NCBI GenBank assembly: GCA_022059125.1
Contig: JAEUWY010000008.1
Span: 1,984,001 to 2,048,000 of the forward strand
DNA length: 64,000 nt
Source of the DNA: Corynespora cassiicola
Lineage: Eukaryota; Ascomycota; Dothideomycetes; Pleosporales; Corynesporascaceae
Direction: 5' to 3'
Shown here one piece after another: positions 10,863 through 21,847 of this stretch. Made by a program: the position numbers and the translations under genes. Position 1 is the first letter of the stretch. Every line of letters starts with the position of its first letter. A model generated the notes under the pieces. That model worked only from the letters and a program-made list of their open reading frames with translations. It searched no databases and was not told the DNA's origin.

Positions 10863-13000
10863 ATGTCAGGGAAGCATCAAGAAACGCTGAGCCAGGATGA
10901 GAAGATGACCAAGCACTACGACGAAAAGGCCGAGCTTAGCGAGGTCAAGCCTTCCGTCTTGGAGAATGCAGACCATACTGGCGCGGTTGCGAAGTCGGAT
11001 CCAGAGGAAATCAGATTGGTACGAAAGATTGATTGGAGACTTATGGTGAGCTTTTGACTAGATGTTTTTCCAAGCGACAAATCGTCTAATTGTCGACCAG
11101 CCGACACTTTGTGTCATGTACTTTTTGAATTACGTCGACAGAAATGCCATCGCCCAGGCTCGATTGAACGATTTGGAAGAAGACTTGGGCATGTCGGGCG
11201 TTCAGTTTAATACCTGTGTTTCCATGTTAGTATTCTTCCCTTTTGTTTCTGATATAATCACGCGCCGTCTTTACCAAAAACTTTTATTTCCAAGTTGGAA
11301 AAAGTTGGGCTGACATGCTGCAGCCTCTTCGTTGGCTACGTGCTGATGCAGATACCCTCAAACATGTTGATTACGCGTATAAAGCCAGGAATCTATATGA
11401 GCGCATGGATGCTTGTCTGGGCTGTGGTGTCCGCTTGCACTGGGTTCGTACAAAACTTTGGAGGCCTTGTGGCTTGCCGGTTCTTCCTGGGTATCACCGA
11501 GGTACGTAAAATCTCAGGATATTTCTGACAGAATGCAAATGGATATGCTGGTTTGGAGCCGGAATGACGGAGATGTCGTGGTCATCGGAGCCGTGAGCTA
11601 CCGGGCGATTCCTTGACTAAGCCGATCATGTGATATGGATTCCATTCTGCTTCCGGGGTGGGGCATTTGTTTTCAAATCTTTCGAAAAGATGACTGACTT
11701 GAGTCTTAGGCACCATTCTACCCCGGCGCAACGGTATGCTTTCCCGAATTTCTGTTTTTGAGCCTAGATGCCGGCCTCTCTGATGCGCCTCACACAAGTC
11801 CGCCATAAGGCAGACACAAGAAACCGCTTTATTCCTCCAAGCTCCAAGAAACTTGCTAACTTTCTCCTTAGTATATGCTAAGTATCTTCTACACCCGCAA
11901 AGGTAGCCATCCTCCCATCAATTGATATGGACATGCACTGATTCCAAACGACAGAGGTTGCCACACGCATTGCCTTGCTATATTGCGCCCAGATTCTCGC
12001 CACTGGATTCTCCGGGTTGATTGCCGCCGGAATTTTTGAAGGAATGGACGGTTTGAGAGGCCTTGCTGGATGGCGCTGGCTTTTTATCGTTGAAGGTGCA
12101 GTGACCGGCCTTGTAGCGATCGGTGGTTTCTTCCTTCTGCCGAACACTCCTCTCACAACTTCGTGGCTCACACCTCAAGAGCGCGAGCTTGCTCATGCAC
12201 GAATGGAGCGTGATAAGATCGGCGACTCTGGTGAAGAAGTCAGCATGATGGAGGGCCTTCGACAAGCTTGCCGAGACAAGAGGACATGGCTGTTCTGCTT
12301 CATGCAGAATTTCCATCTTTCGGCATGCTCCTTCAATTCTTTCTTCCCAACGTAAGCATACCACACGTTCGATTTTGATATGATACGAAATGCTAATCCA
12401 TTTTCTAGCGTCGTGAGGACTCTCGGATTCAACAGGACCATCACCCTCGTTTTAACTTGTCCTCCATTCCTTCTTGCTGGCGTGGCCGGTATTGCGACTG
12501 GATGGAGCTCGGGTCGACTGCATGAACGGACATGGCACATCACCGTCGGCCTTTTGGTTGCCATTGTTGGCTTTGTCATCGCTGCTAGCACACTAGACAC
12601 TGCCGGAAGATACGTCGCTTGCTTCATCTTTCCCATTGGAGCCTACAGCGTCAATTCGGTCATCATTGGGTGGGCATCGTCAACTTTGGGGCAAACCAAG
12701 GAAAAGAAAGCCGTCAGTATACCCTCACCTATGGGTCTTTACCCCTTTCAAACACAAAATGCTAAACGAACACAGGTCGTCCTTGCCATGACAAACGTGG
12801 GTGGCCAGATTGGCTACATCTATGGGGCCTATCTTTGGCCTGACTATGACGAGCCGAGATACGCCATCGGTTTTGGAGCTTCTGCCGCCTTTGCGCTTTG
12901 CTCCATTGGTTGCGCGTGGGCCATCAGAGTTCTGCTCATCAAGGAAAACAAGAAGCTGCGGGCATCTACCGATGGCCACATCAACTTGTACGGATACTAG
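10863..13000 (+). CDS. MFS transporter, allantoate permease (Dal5/ACS) family
   Basis: Major facilitator of the anion:cation symporter family (Dal5 allantoate, Fen2/Liz1 pantothenate type), a plasma-membrane importer of a small organic anion; the substrate cannot be read from sequence. Eight exons: 10863-11045, 11101-11225, 11324-11501, 11710-11733, 11872-11902, 11955-12351, 12409-12712 and 12776-13000, giving 488 aa. Evidence: hydrophilic N-terminus of about 55 residues, then the family signature LNYVDRNAIAQARL in TM1, VGYVLMQIPSNM in TM2, CRFFLGITE, FYTRKE after the loop, GLAGWRWLFIVEG, and twelve predicted hydrophobic segments. Exons 4 and 5 are only 24 and 31 nt; both are needed to restore APFYPGATYMLSIFYTRKE. 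The C-terminus is short and basic. ATG 10863 is the first in frame after upstream stops. Confidence 0.88.
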
Positions 13001-14209
13001 AAAGCCCGGGTTCGAGGGATCCAGCCGTCTGTCGCAGCTGAGCTGCGTCGGATTTGTGGATCGATCGAAATTCTTTTTGATTATGGGTGGCTGATGCTGG
13101 AGCCGTCATAGAAATACCCTTTCAGATCGATATGTAGCATGGACAATCAATGTTTAGGATTTCAGTTGGCACCATGAGAAGGATCATTGGCAGCAATGCT
13201 TCGTTTACTTAGCGGCTTCTTGTTTTTCGTTTGACATGGGGCACAACGCTAACAATGGCGACATTCACCCAAACCTTTAGGGGCATCTACATCGCACCAC
13301 AATCTTTGCTTGTACCAAGACTCGATCGCACTGGACCCTGATCTAGAAAGTTCACCCGCCGTGATTAGTGACTCGTATGGTGGCTAGCTGCCGCTATAAC
13401 CGATTGGAACATTATAGCAAGGCTCCTGCCCGTACCTAGTTCCACGACCGAGGTACATGATCCTCCTTTTTTCCCAAACATACGGTTCTGAGCCCTCCTT
13501 CGCTTCCCGTGCCATCCCACTTGTCATGGAGCACAGACAGTCCCAGGCCCAGGAGTCATTTCCACGAGTTCCCATCTCATCAGCAAGGTGTCAGCTGGTG
13601 GAAAGAAAGGCAAGAACCATGTTCAATGATGTTTTGCCCCAAAATGTTCCGAAACATCCTTGTATTCAATCAATCCGCATAGCGCCAGCCTCGCTGCCGT
13701 GCAGACTGCCCCACGCGGCTGTGAATGAAAGGGTCATGTGGGACCGTTTCAAGGAAACATGCCACAATATACGCGTTCATGATGCTGACTTCGCATACAT
13801 CACAACCGCTTGCGGCTCGTTTCCACCAATGAGACCCGAGCGCTAAAAGGCCGTTGTGTCAAACGATGGATGCACTGTGGATGCCGTTTCAAACACGCTA
13901 TTTTCCACACCAACGGCGCCAGCAAGCTTGGCTCCCCCTTTGGTCCTATGCACCGCGATACCCACCTACTTCCGTAGATTGCGCCGCGCATACCGAAAAT
14001 TCGAGGGTTCGGGCGTCAAGCTGCGACGGACTGCCTCATATAAGTACTCTGTTATGGCCGCCGGCCTTGAGATCCCTAGGCAAGACCTTCGTCCTTCGTT
14101 GCACTCTTCATTCATTCACTTTTTTTTTCCCGTGTTCATATACACATCCATTCATTCATTCCTTTGACTTGACGTGATCTGGAATCGCTGTTCATATATA
14201 CAACCAAAC
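13001..14209. other. intergenic, LPMO promoter region
   Basis: 1.2 kb between the transporter stop and the AA9 start. The right part carries a TATA-like box and a pyrimidine-rich stretch (T/C-rich, about 14098-14165) typical of a fungal core promoter and 5' UTR. No supported gene. Confidence 0.5.
14038..14044 (+). promoter_or_regulatory. TATA-like box of the AA9 gene
   Basis: ATATAAG lies about 165 bases before the AA9 start codon and is followed by a pyrimidine-rich leader. Position and context fit a core promoter; functional status is inferred. Confidence 0.4.
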
Positions 14210-15543
14210 ATGTTCTCCAACGCACTCCTTAGCTTCTCCCTCGTTGCCGCCGTGTCGGCCCACCAGAACTTCCATCAGTTCTGGGTCAACGATGAGACCC
14301 CCGGATACCGTAAGCAGATGGATAGCGTATTGCGTTAGGATTGCACTGACCCCGATACTCAGAGGTTGGTATTCGGATGCCGCCCTCGAACAGCCCTGTG
14401 GTATGTCTGACTCAAAGTTCGGTATCAATGACTTTCCTTTAACACCTTGATAGGAGGACGTCACCAGCGACGACATTGTCTGCAACGTCAACGGCCAAAA
14501 GGTTCCTTCTGGTGTTGAGACTGTTGCTGCTAGCGAAGGCGACACCATCAAGGTTCAGTGGGAGTAAGCATTCCCCCATGCCTCGGAGGAACAAGACTTG
14601 GTGCTGACCATACCAGCCAATCTACTCATCCCGGCCCAATTACGCACATGCTATTCGGCCCCGTCGATGATGCTTCCCAAGAGTCCGGTATTGGTGCCGG
14701 TTGGTTCAAGATTGATGAGCTTGATGCCCCTGATGGAACTTGGGCCAACGAGATCATGAGCGCTAAGAACATGACCCACGAGTTCAAGCTCCCCACCGGT
14801 CTTCAGAGCGGAGAGTACCTCCTCCGTTCCGAGATGCTTGCGCTTCACGGTGCCCAGACCGTTGGTGGTGCTCAGTAAGAATACCCTTGGAGCTTCTGTG
14901 ATCATCGCTAATAAGGTCAATAGGTTCTACATTGGTTGCGCTCAGCTGAAGATCACTGGTACTGGCACTGGTTCCTGCGGACCTACCATCGAGCTCCCCG
15001 GAGCGTACAAGGCTGAGGATGACAACATCTACATCCCCAACGTTTACAACGGCTTCGACCCGGTACGTCATGCTCTGATTTGCTCGGTTGTGTCTTTCGA
15101 CTAGACGCTTGGAATTGAGCGTTTTTGTCACCAGGGCATGAGTTGTACTATAAATACTAACAGCACGACAGACTACCTACTCTGCCCCCGGTGGACCCAT
15201 TGCTTCGTGCGGCGGATCCGGCTCTGGCTCTGCCCCTGCTACCTCTGCCGCTGCCCCCAACAACACCGTCGCTACCTCCACTCCTGCTGCTTCGCCTACT
15301 GTTGTCGATGTCCCCACCACTGCCGCTGCCACTCCTTCGGCGGCTGCCACCGATGCGGCCCCTGTCGCCTCTTCGCCTGCTGCCTCGTCGCCCGTCAGCG
15401 CCCCTGTCCCCACGGGCGGAGCCGGCTCTGGCTCCGAGCTTCCCCAGGAGTTCAGCCTCGAGACCTTCATTGCCTGGTTGAAGGAGCAGGCTGGTGGCTC
15501 TACCGCCAACACCCGCCGCCACGCCCGTGCCATGCGTATCTAA
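14210..15543 (+). CDS. Secreted AA9 lytic polysaccharide monooxygenase (former GH61)
   Basis: Copper-dependent enzyme that oxidatively cleaves cellulose or related beta-glucans outside the cell. Six exons: 14210-14309, 14363-14400, 14454-14563, 14617-14874, 14924-15062 and 15172-15543, giving 338 aa. A 17-residue signal peptide (ending AVSA) leaves His18 as the mature N-terminus, as the histidine brace requires. The second brace His is in STHPGP (about residue 87), and the axial Tyr is in QFYIGCAQL (about residue 171). Cysteines in DIVCN, YIGCAQ, GSCGP and ASCGG fit the fold. After residue about 240 comes an Ala/Ser/Thr/Pro-rich linker and a short conserved end (EFSLETFIAWLKEQ plus a basic tail); there is no CBM1. 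Expression is probably induced by plant cell wall (family knowledge). Confidence 0.95.
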
Positions 15544-18350
15544 ACGCACCTTCAGGGCTGAGTGCTTGGACTTCGGTCATAGACTGACCTGGCAACCCCC
15601 CGATCAAACTCAACGAGATGCAAGTCGCATTAAGAGATGGAGATTCATGATTCTTGTATATATATCTATCAATTTTTACATACTCCTCCCGTCATGGGCG
15701 ATGGCATGCACAGTCTGATGCCAGACAATCAATTTTACTTCACTTTTGCCAAATACTAGGCATGTTTCAATAATGTGAGTGTCAAGCTTGCCAAATCGAG
15801 TCTTACAAGGCTGGGGCTTCAGACAGCCTATGCGATCAGCCTCAAGAACCTGCCTGGACCCAATACTCGAGACTCGAGGTTACGGATATCTTGGCATTGT
15901 TGTTCCAAGGGAACCGGATAGCACTAGTCTAGAACGTAAAGAATCCCGTGGTGTACTCAGATAACCTCAGCTTGCTGTTCGGTTCCCGAAGGCCGACGCC
16001 ATGGCTCCGCATCATCACGCCAACAACAAAAATGTATAGCATACCACTGCATGCAGCAATAACATCTCGCGGACCCCGAAAGTCCAAGTACTGTGCGCGC
16101 GATGGATGATGACAATCTCCGTCGTCAGAAGGCTTTGCCGATGCGTTCATCAAGCCTTCTAGACGCAGTGCCAAGAGGTCGCCTCGTTTCCTGTCTGATG
16201 GTTTCAACGGTGGATGTGGTGAGATCATACATTTCTCATATCCAGATAAACGTTCCACGGGGAAAAGTTAAAGATTCTTACATGACGTCTTAGCGTATGT
16301 CAGGGAATAAGACTCTACAATTCATCTGCGAGTATTATTTCCGTCTTTTAACTTACAGCCATCAAATAGATGATTGCCAGAAGAGGAGCAGATGCCCGTG
16401 TCTTGATTGAAGAGAAATGATCATGTAATTTTTTTTTAACTTTTTTTTTTTTACTTATTACTCAACTAGCCCAGACTACGGCACGTCAATGTACTGTGAA
16501 GCAACGGCCTGCACTTGATTCCCGCGGGTCGACCTCAATCAGACCGGCCAACGCTTTATCATCGTGTGTGTAGGCAGAACCAAAGTAAATCGAACAAGGT
16601 GAGGTCATGTACTGATAAGGTAGCAACACTCTTACTGGCCGATGCATTACATGAACCCGACGGAATGGGATGTCCTTGACCATGTCCATGTGGGGCTGGC
16701 AGGAGACAAATGGGGTTACAAATCTGGGCGGACCAACGCTCAGATAACCCTGTAAACTATCCTTGGTAGGTGATATATGCGTCTCTATCAGGCAATTCTA
16801 TCGATGGTGGTCAGCTTCCCGAGCTGTCCCTAACATGCTTTGTCTGATGGGCTAGTGTGTTGTTGCAAGATTCCACGATCAAGGGATTGCGGTCCGATTC
16901 TGTGACGTGAGGACGTCGCACATTATATTCACCGTTGCGATAGGAGAGAAAAGGCAGTAATGTGGCGTCGGCTGATTGCCGCCAGGGTCCAAAATCCTTG
17001 GAGGCTGGGGTAGGGCTGATGATGATCAGGGCAAATGAAAGGTCCAGATTCACGCCTGGTGCCCACGACCCGTATGGCAGCTTGATCCTACCAAGCTTCC
17101 ATCCATGGCAAGATAACTTGATTCGATGGGAAATGGAATCTGGGTCAATACAGCGTAGTCCCCACACGTTTATCAGGGAGATCGCCCCACCCTGTGCGAA
17201 GTTAAAGTCTCCCCAAAAGACACTAGACCAGTGCCATGGCAGCCACGTGCGGTGCTAACAGATTTAGGTCTTGGGAATTCTCCGCGTGTCGGATTCAGGG
17301 GCGTGTGGTCCCTCTCTGCCGAGTGGAGCCATGGAATGTCGTTCTGATCTCTAGGAGATGGCAAGGGTTGGTTGATTTGCTCGTCGGGCGGGATAGGATT
17401 ACTCAAATGGAGATGTGACTGGTTTAGGCGCTCGCATTATAGGCCGCTCTATAGCTTTGGCCCTGCTCCTATATGTCCAGGGCGGAGAAGGGCACCCTAA
17501 TCGTCGATAGAAGGCGCTCATGCGCGAGTGGCGAGGGCGCACGAGTAAGGCTACCAGCGGCCTGGGTTCCAATTCGCTGCGGCGACAGGGCGACACCCGG
17601 CCTGCGTGGCTGATGGACTGAGTCGGACCCATGAGGGTCCTGTACCCATGTACAAAGGCTTCCCCGAGGTTCTCCTTGGATTGGGTGGGGGAAGTGTTTG
17701 CGCCCCTCGGTGATCTCGATGGGCTAATTGACTAGAAGCGTACTTTGTCAGTGTGCAAATAGGTTTTCCTCGTGTTCGCCGTCCAATGCCCTAGTACGTG
17801 GCCTAGATCTTTACAGTGTCGTATCGAATTCGGTTGGCTTGGCCCAGACGCCCTACCGACATTGAGTTGGCGGTTTTCTGGGACTGCTGTCGGGCATGAA
17901 ACGTTGGCACATTCCCTGGCAAACTCTTCCAACGCGCAACATGATGCGCTCAGTCGATCTGCATGTGCTCGCTAATCTTGTACACGAATCCCCCGGACCC
18001 AGGCTTGGATCCAGTTAGCCATTCGAGGGACCTTTGCCGCGCGTCTCGGAGAGGATTGGTGCGGACTAGGGAGACCCTGGGTAGTGTGTACAAGCGAAAG
18101 TTACTTTTGTAGCGTAACTACAACCAGATGGCTGAGAGTTCGCTTCACATTAAGGGAGCATGTCACTTGTCAGTCCATGCGGAATCTATAGCTCCTACCT
18201 GAGGCACGAGCAAGGGAGGGTCTTGGAACATGACACAACCCATGGCAGCTTCCCGCAAGAGGGGCAAATAAGAGCAGCCTTGCTCCCGCAAAAAGCAAAG
18301 AGGCACCTCTTGCACCCTACCAGACCACCGCCTTCGATCCCTATCCCACC
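15544..18350. other. gene-poor region, 2.8 kb
   Basis: The longest gene-free stretch of the window, between the LPMO and the acyltransferase. It contains T-runs near 16430-16455 and only short ORFs without recognisable similarity. A stem of TGCGC/GCGCA near 17521-17541 was considered as part of a tRNA but does not complete a cloverleaf. I see no transposon ends or transposase fragments. Confidence 0.45.
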
Positions 18351-19718
18351 ATGCCCGAACTGACGTGGAAGGAGACGCGCCCAGCCCGTTGGGAACGGCC
18401 ACTGTCTTGCCTGGAGAAGATCAACCTCGTCAACCGGAACATCGACAAGGCCCTGGACAGAGACAACTGGGCCAAGACGGCCGTGGCGAAGCTCGAGTTT
18501 GACCCAGCGCTGGGAAACCCCGAAGAGGCGCTCCGCATCGCGTGGAAGCAGGTCCGGTACAACTTCCCCGAGGTCGCAGCGTTCCCTTACAATGGCATCT
18601 ACATGTACCGCACTGGCCACCCGGAGCAGATCGACCTCTGGGTCACGGCCACGTTCTCCGTCGTCGAAGACGGCAAGTCGGTCGACGACCTCTTGGGCCA
18701 CATTCCGCGGAACGAGCAGATGATGTGCTACTATCTCCCACACACATCCGAGGTCCTGATCCGGTCTCCGCACTACCGGCTCGACGCCCGCGGAGCCATC
18801 CTTTGCCTGAACCACCTGATAGCCGCCCTCTCGAACCGGAACCCAGTCATTGTGTTTGGAGGATGTGCAAAGAACCTCTCCCCGAGCATCGACTCGGCCC
18901 TGGACATACCGTACAAGTACACGGCCAAGATGGAGGAAGCCGCGGCCAAACGGCTGGCCTCTCTGGAATCGCACTACCCGCCCCTGAACCTCACGCCCAC
19001 GGTGAAGTCCAACCTCCCGGGCTTCACCAAGCGAACACTGACCAAGCTCTCCCCGGGCGAGACGAAGGCGGTCGTGTCGGGCTGCGCGGCGTCGTCGCTG
19101 CACCTCACCACCGCCCTGCATGCGGCGTTGATCGCGGCCGTGGCGAAGCTCGCGCCCCCGGCCCAGACGGAGAGCTTCATGGCCTCGTTCCACTGCGACC
19201 TCCGCCCCCTCATCACCAAGCCCGTCTCCACCAAGCAGGCGCCCACGAGCTGCACCAGCACCATCACCACCGAGGTCAAGGTCGGGCCCAAGAGCTCCTA
19301 CCGCTCCTACTACGACCAGCTCCTCCCGGCCTACGAGCGCGGCTACCGGCCCTTCCTCGAGTCCACGGCCTGCTACCACGAGCGGCTGGCCGAGGCAAAG
19401 TACGGGGATGGCCGGGCCAACGCGAAGGCCGAGGGGCAGCCTCAGCCGCGCTTCGGCGCGCTGGGGGACATTGACGAGCAGCTCACCAAGGAGATTGCGG
19501 GCGTGGTGCGGGTGCGGGATTTCTGGCTGGGCACGGAGACGCTGACGGAGCGCATGATGGTGCACTCGTGGGTGTGGGAGGGTAGCATGGTGTTTAGCTG
19601 CTGCTTCAACGAGAGCTTTTGGGACGTGGCGTTTGTGCAGCGGCTGCTGGGTGGCATCAGGGATACGCTGGTGTCCGAGGTGGCGCTGGTGGGACTGATG
19701 AATGGTGTGTCGGTTTAG
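18351..19718 (+). CDS. Intronless acyl-CoA-dependent acyltransferase, Tri3-like condensation fold
   Basis: A 455-aa protein of the chloramphenicol-acetyltransferase/condensation superfamily, nearest in layout to fungal 15-O-acetyltransferase (Tri3)-type enzymes that acylate hydroxyls of secondary metabolites; the substrate is unknown. Key evidence: the SPHYRLDARG motif with the catalytic HxxxD (His141, Asp145) followed by a Gly; an N-terminal W-containing segment (ARWERPLSCLEK); a central SSLHLTTALHAAL helix; and a C-terminal DFWLGTETL to SWVWEGSM segment that corresponds to the DFGWG-type structural region. The start sits in a near-perfect fungal Kozak context (CCACCATGC). There is no intron and strong C/G third positions, unlike the intron-rich neighbours on the left. 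It may belong with the small genes to its right, or stand alone. Confidence 0.8.
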   Translation: MPELTWKETRPARWERPLSCLEKINLVNRNIDKALDRDNWAKTAVAKLEFDPALGNPEEALRIAWKQVRYNFPEVAAFPYNGIYMYRTGHPEQIDLWVTATFSVVEDGKSVDDLLGHIPRNEQMMCYYLPHTSEVLIRSPHYRLDARGAILCLNHLIAALSNRNPVIVFGGCAKNLSPSIDSALDIPYKYTAKMEEAAAKRLASLESHYPPLNLTPTVKSNLPGFTKRTLTKLSPGETKAVVSGCAASSLHLTTALHAALIAAVAKLAPPAQTESFMASFHCDLRPLITKPVSTKQAPTSCTSTITTEVKVGPKSSYRSYYDQLLPAYERGYRPFLESTACYHERLAEAKYGDGRANAKAEGQPQPRFGALGDIDEQLTKEIAGVVRVRDFWLGTETLTERMMVHSWVWEGSMVFSCCFNESFWDVAFVQRLLGGIRDTLVSEVALVGLMNGVSV

Positions 19719-19905
19719 AACCAGGGGAATGGAGCATTGCACTAGGTACCTGCCTATGGAAACGGGAAACATGGCACGGGGAGTTGGGGTGGGCGGATGA
19801 CTGAATTAATTAGCAGAATCATATCCTACATCAAGAGGCACATCGGATTTCCTTTGCCATGGCCATGGGCTACTCTGTGTGTCGATGGCCGATTTCGTCC
19901 CAACC

Positions 19906-20556
19906 CTAGACCCGAAGCCCGACGGATCGTTTATACACGGCCTGGCCCAGCCTTTTCCATGGCGACGGATTGGCCCACGGCCACGAGCCGGCGTGTTCCA
20001 ACGCATAGTCTGCATCCGCAATGATGGCATGCAGCACCGGCATGATCCCAGCCCGATAACTCTCCACCAGCTCAAGCAAAGACCGCACATGCGGCTCCTG
20101 AACCGTGCCCCTGTGGACTATCTGATTGCGTATGACCGCAATGTTTCCCAATTCATAGCGCAGCTTGAAGCGAAAGTTGAACACCTCCTCGTACGGACCG
20201 TGGGCGTACCCTGGCCACCAATCTGCGTGCGTCATCGCCTTCACGAGGCGGAAGAGCTCCGAGTGCTTTAGCATGACCTTCTCCCAAAGAGCGACGGCGT
20301 AGTGGTCTGTGCCATTCCCCCCGGCCCAGTCTCGGAGCTGGTAGCTGCTTTGGCAGATTTGGATCAGGACATTGGCTGCCAAGCAGCATTCGCGGTAGAT
20401 TTCTTTGGCTTCGTGCTTGGTGAGCCGCTTGCCAGCTATGAGACCTTGCTGATGGGTGGGGGCTGACTGGTCATGCTGCCGAGCGAGACCACAGAGGGTA
20501 GGGAGTGATGGGGAGATGAAGTCGGTGCAAAAGGATTCGACGTTGAAGCGGCTCAT
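19906..20556 (-). CDS. small helical protein with HEPN-type RNxxxH motif (216 aa)
   Basis: No family was recognised from whole-length similarity. It is an intronless 216-aa protein, almost entirely helical by composition. Residues 125-175 read like the last two helices of a HEPN domain: a helix (VFNFRFKLRYELGNIAVI), then R143-N-Q-I-V-H148, a Gly-containing turn and another helix (HVRSLLELVESYRAG). R-N-x-x-x-H is the catalytic signature of HEPN ribonucleases, so an RNA-cleaving or nucleotide-binding role is possible (inference). Residues 45-110 supply the two preceding helices, including TDHYAVALWEK and ADWWPG, shared in part with the next gene. No signal peptide or membrane segment. The start at 20556 faces the 166-aa gene across 330 bases. 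Confidence 0.65.
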   Translation of the reverse strand: MSRFNVESFCTDFISPSLPTLCGLARQHDQSAPTHQQGLIAGKRLTKHEAKEIYRECCLAANVLIQICQSSYQLRDWAGGNGTDHYAVALWEKVMLKHSELFRLVKAMTHADWWPGYAHGPYEEVFNFRFKLRYELGNIAVIRNQIVHRGTVQEPHVRSLLELVESYRAGIMPVLHAIIADADYALEHAGSWPWANPSPWKRLGQAVYKRSVGLRV

Positions 20557-20885
20557 GGTGCTCGAGGTGAATGTTTGTGTTTGTTGATGCTAGGGGTAGG
20601 ATGAGGAGCGGAGGGCTAGTATATGTACAGGATCATGTGGCATTGTGGATAGGCTTGGGGTATTGGTTCAGGGTTGTGTTGCACATTGCGTTTTTTTGAT
20701 GGCAGTATACGGGTAGGCATGTAAAACATTGTTTCGCCAGGGACAAGTACTTGATAGTACAATGCCTCACCTATGCCCTGAAGAGATTATTTATCTGCTC
20801 AAGGCTTCTACATAATTCCTAGACTAACAACCATCTAGTGCTTGCTGTATCAGTCTTCAACGCCAAGAACTCAGCGCAACTAAAC
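20557..20885. other. shared divergent promoter of two related small genes
   Basis: 329 bases between the starts of the 216-aa (-) and 166-aa (+) genes. It should contain both promoters. A short T-run (about 20692-20698) and A/T-rich stretches are seen; no defined operator. Confidence 0.45.
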
Positions 20886-21386
20886 ATGTCCCACCGCCGC
20901 TCCTCCATCTCCACTCACCCCTTCTACATCAAACGCATCCCCGTCACCTACGCCCAAGCCCACATTCTCTCCCTCACCCTCACCTACTGCCGCGCCCAGA
21001 CCACCGCCTCCCTCGCCCTCGGCCCCTCGGACCACGAAGCCGTGCTCGGGAAGCACGTGGCGCTGACGCTCTGCCTCAGGCACCTGACTAGCCAGCCCTG
21101 GTGGCCGCGTGCGCTGGGAGACAGGCCGGGCATGGAGCTGTTCGACAATCTGTGGGCGGCGGTCGATATGGCCGAGGTGCACGGGGAGCTGCTGGAGATG
21201 GGGTATGCGGAGGGGGTGCTGGGGGGAAACGAGGTGAGGAGGAGGGGATATGAGGCGGTGGCCAGGTTTTATGAGGAGGAGTTGGGGCCGAGGGTCGAGG
21301 CGCTGGGGAGGGAGATTTGGACAGATGGTGATTCGATGCGTGGAATGGAATGGAATAGAATTGAGAAACTAGATGATAGAGACTAG
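20886..21386 (+). CDS. small helical protein, possible divergent relative of the HEPN-like protein (166 aa)
   Basis: Unrecognised, intronless. From ATG 20886 (A at -3) it encodes 166 aa. It can be aligned by eye with the neighbouring 216-aa protein: KRIPVTYAQA against KRLTKHEAKE; SDHEAVLGK against TDHYAVALWEK; PWWPRALG against DWWPGYAHG; and a final amphipathic helix (RGYEAVARFYEEELG) in the place of LLELVESYRAG. The position of the RNxxxH motif is occupied by a different sequence, so if the two are related, this one has lost the catalytic pair. The last residues and the stop codon lie inside a 14-bp minisatellite, so the C-terminus depends on repeat copy number. Upstream in-frame codons exist but lack an ATG. 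Confidence 0.5.
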   Translation: MSHRRSSISTHPFYIKRIPVTYAQAHILSLTLTYCRAQTTASLALGPSDHEAVLGKHVALTLCLRHLTSQPWWPRALGDRPGMELFDNLWAAVDMAEVHGELLEMGYAEGVLGGNEVRRRGYEAVARFYEEELGPRVEALGREIWTDGDSMRGMEWNRIEKLDDRD

Positions 21387-21437
21387 ATGATAGAGACTAG
21401 ATGATAGAGACTAGATGATAGAGACTAGATGATGGAG
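21368..21437 (+). repeat. 14-bp tandem repeat, five copies
   Basis: Unit ACTAGATGATAGAG repeated four times exactly (21368-21423) and a fifth time with one mismatch (21424-21437). Because 14 is not a multiple of three and each unit contains TAG, the array supplies the stop codon of the overlapping 166-aa ORF (21384-21386). Confidence 0.9.
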
Positions 21438-21847
21438 AAACTAGATGAATGATGATGACCATTTCTCGTCAAGTGCTTGTGTCATTTGCTTTGTTGTGCC
21501 GAGGTGTATGATGGAGTGCCGTGCGCGCCTTCCTCGCTCCATGGCGGGCTTGCACTCTGAGGATGCGGTAGGCAGGTGCTCCCTGGCTTGACCAATGACT
21601 GGAGGGAATGGGCGGAAGGAACGGAAACATCACAACTTCTCACGTGGGCAGGCGCATGGAGATGATATACGTCGATTATGTCTGATGTGCAAAGTCTATA
21701 CATGCACCCTGCCGACAGTGATGCACGGCCACGGTCCGCCCGCTCAACGGGCCATGGAAGTCTATCCAGGTAGTTAGCATAACCAGGATCAATCGAACTC
21801 ACCACAACAGAAAAGAGGCAAACATACCTAGGGCGCCCACCTCAGGC
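21387..21847. other. intergenic, convergent 3' ends
   Basis: Between the stops of the 166-aa (+) and 279-aa (-) genes. The left part is the rest of the 14-bp repeat array; the remainder shows no supported ORF. Confidence 0.5.

Noticed and set aside
17515..17590. tRNA-like stretch (TGCGC/GCGCA stem and GGGTTCCAATTC)
   Set aside because: The T-loop does not match the TTCRANY pattern and no acceptor stem pairs, so no cloverleaf can be drawn.
15544..18350. possible transposon relic in the gene-poor stretch
   Set aside because: No terminal repeats, target-site duplication or transposase-like peptide could be found by reading.
18195..19772. 525-aa ORF antisense to the acyltransferase
   Set aside because: Arg/Gly/Val-rich shadow. 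The plus strand has a good start context and catalytic motif.
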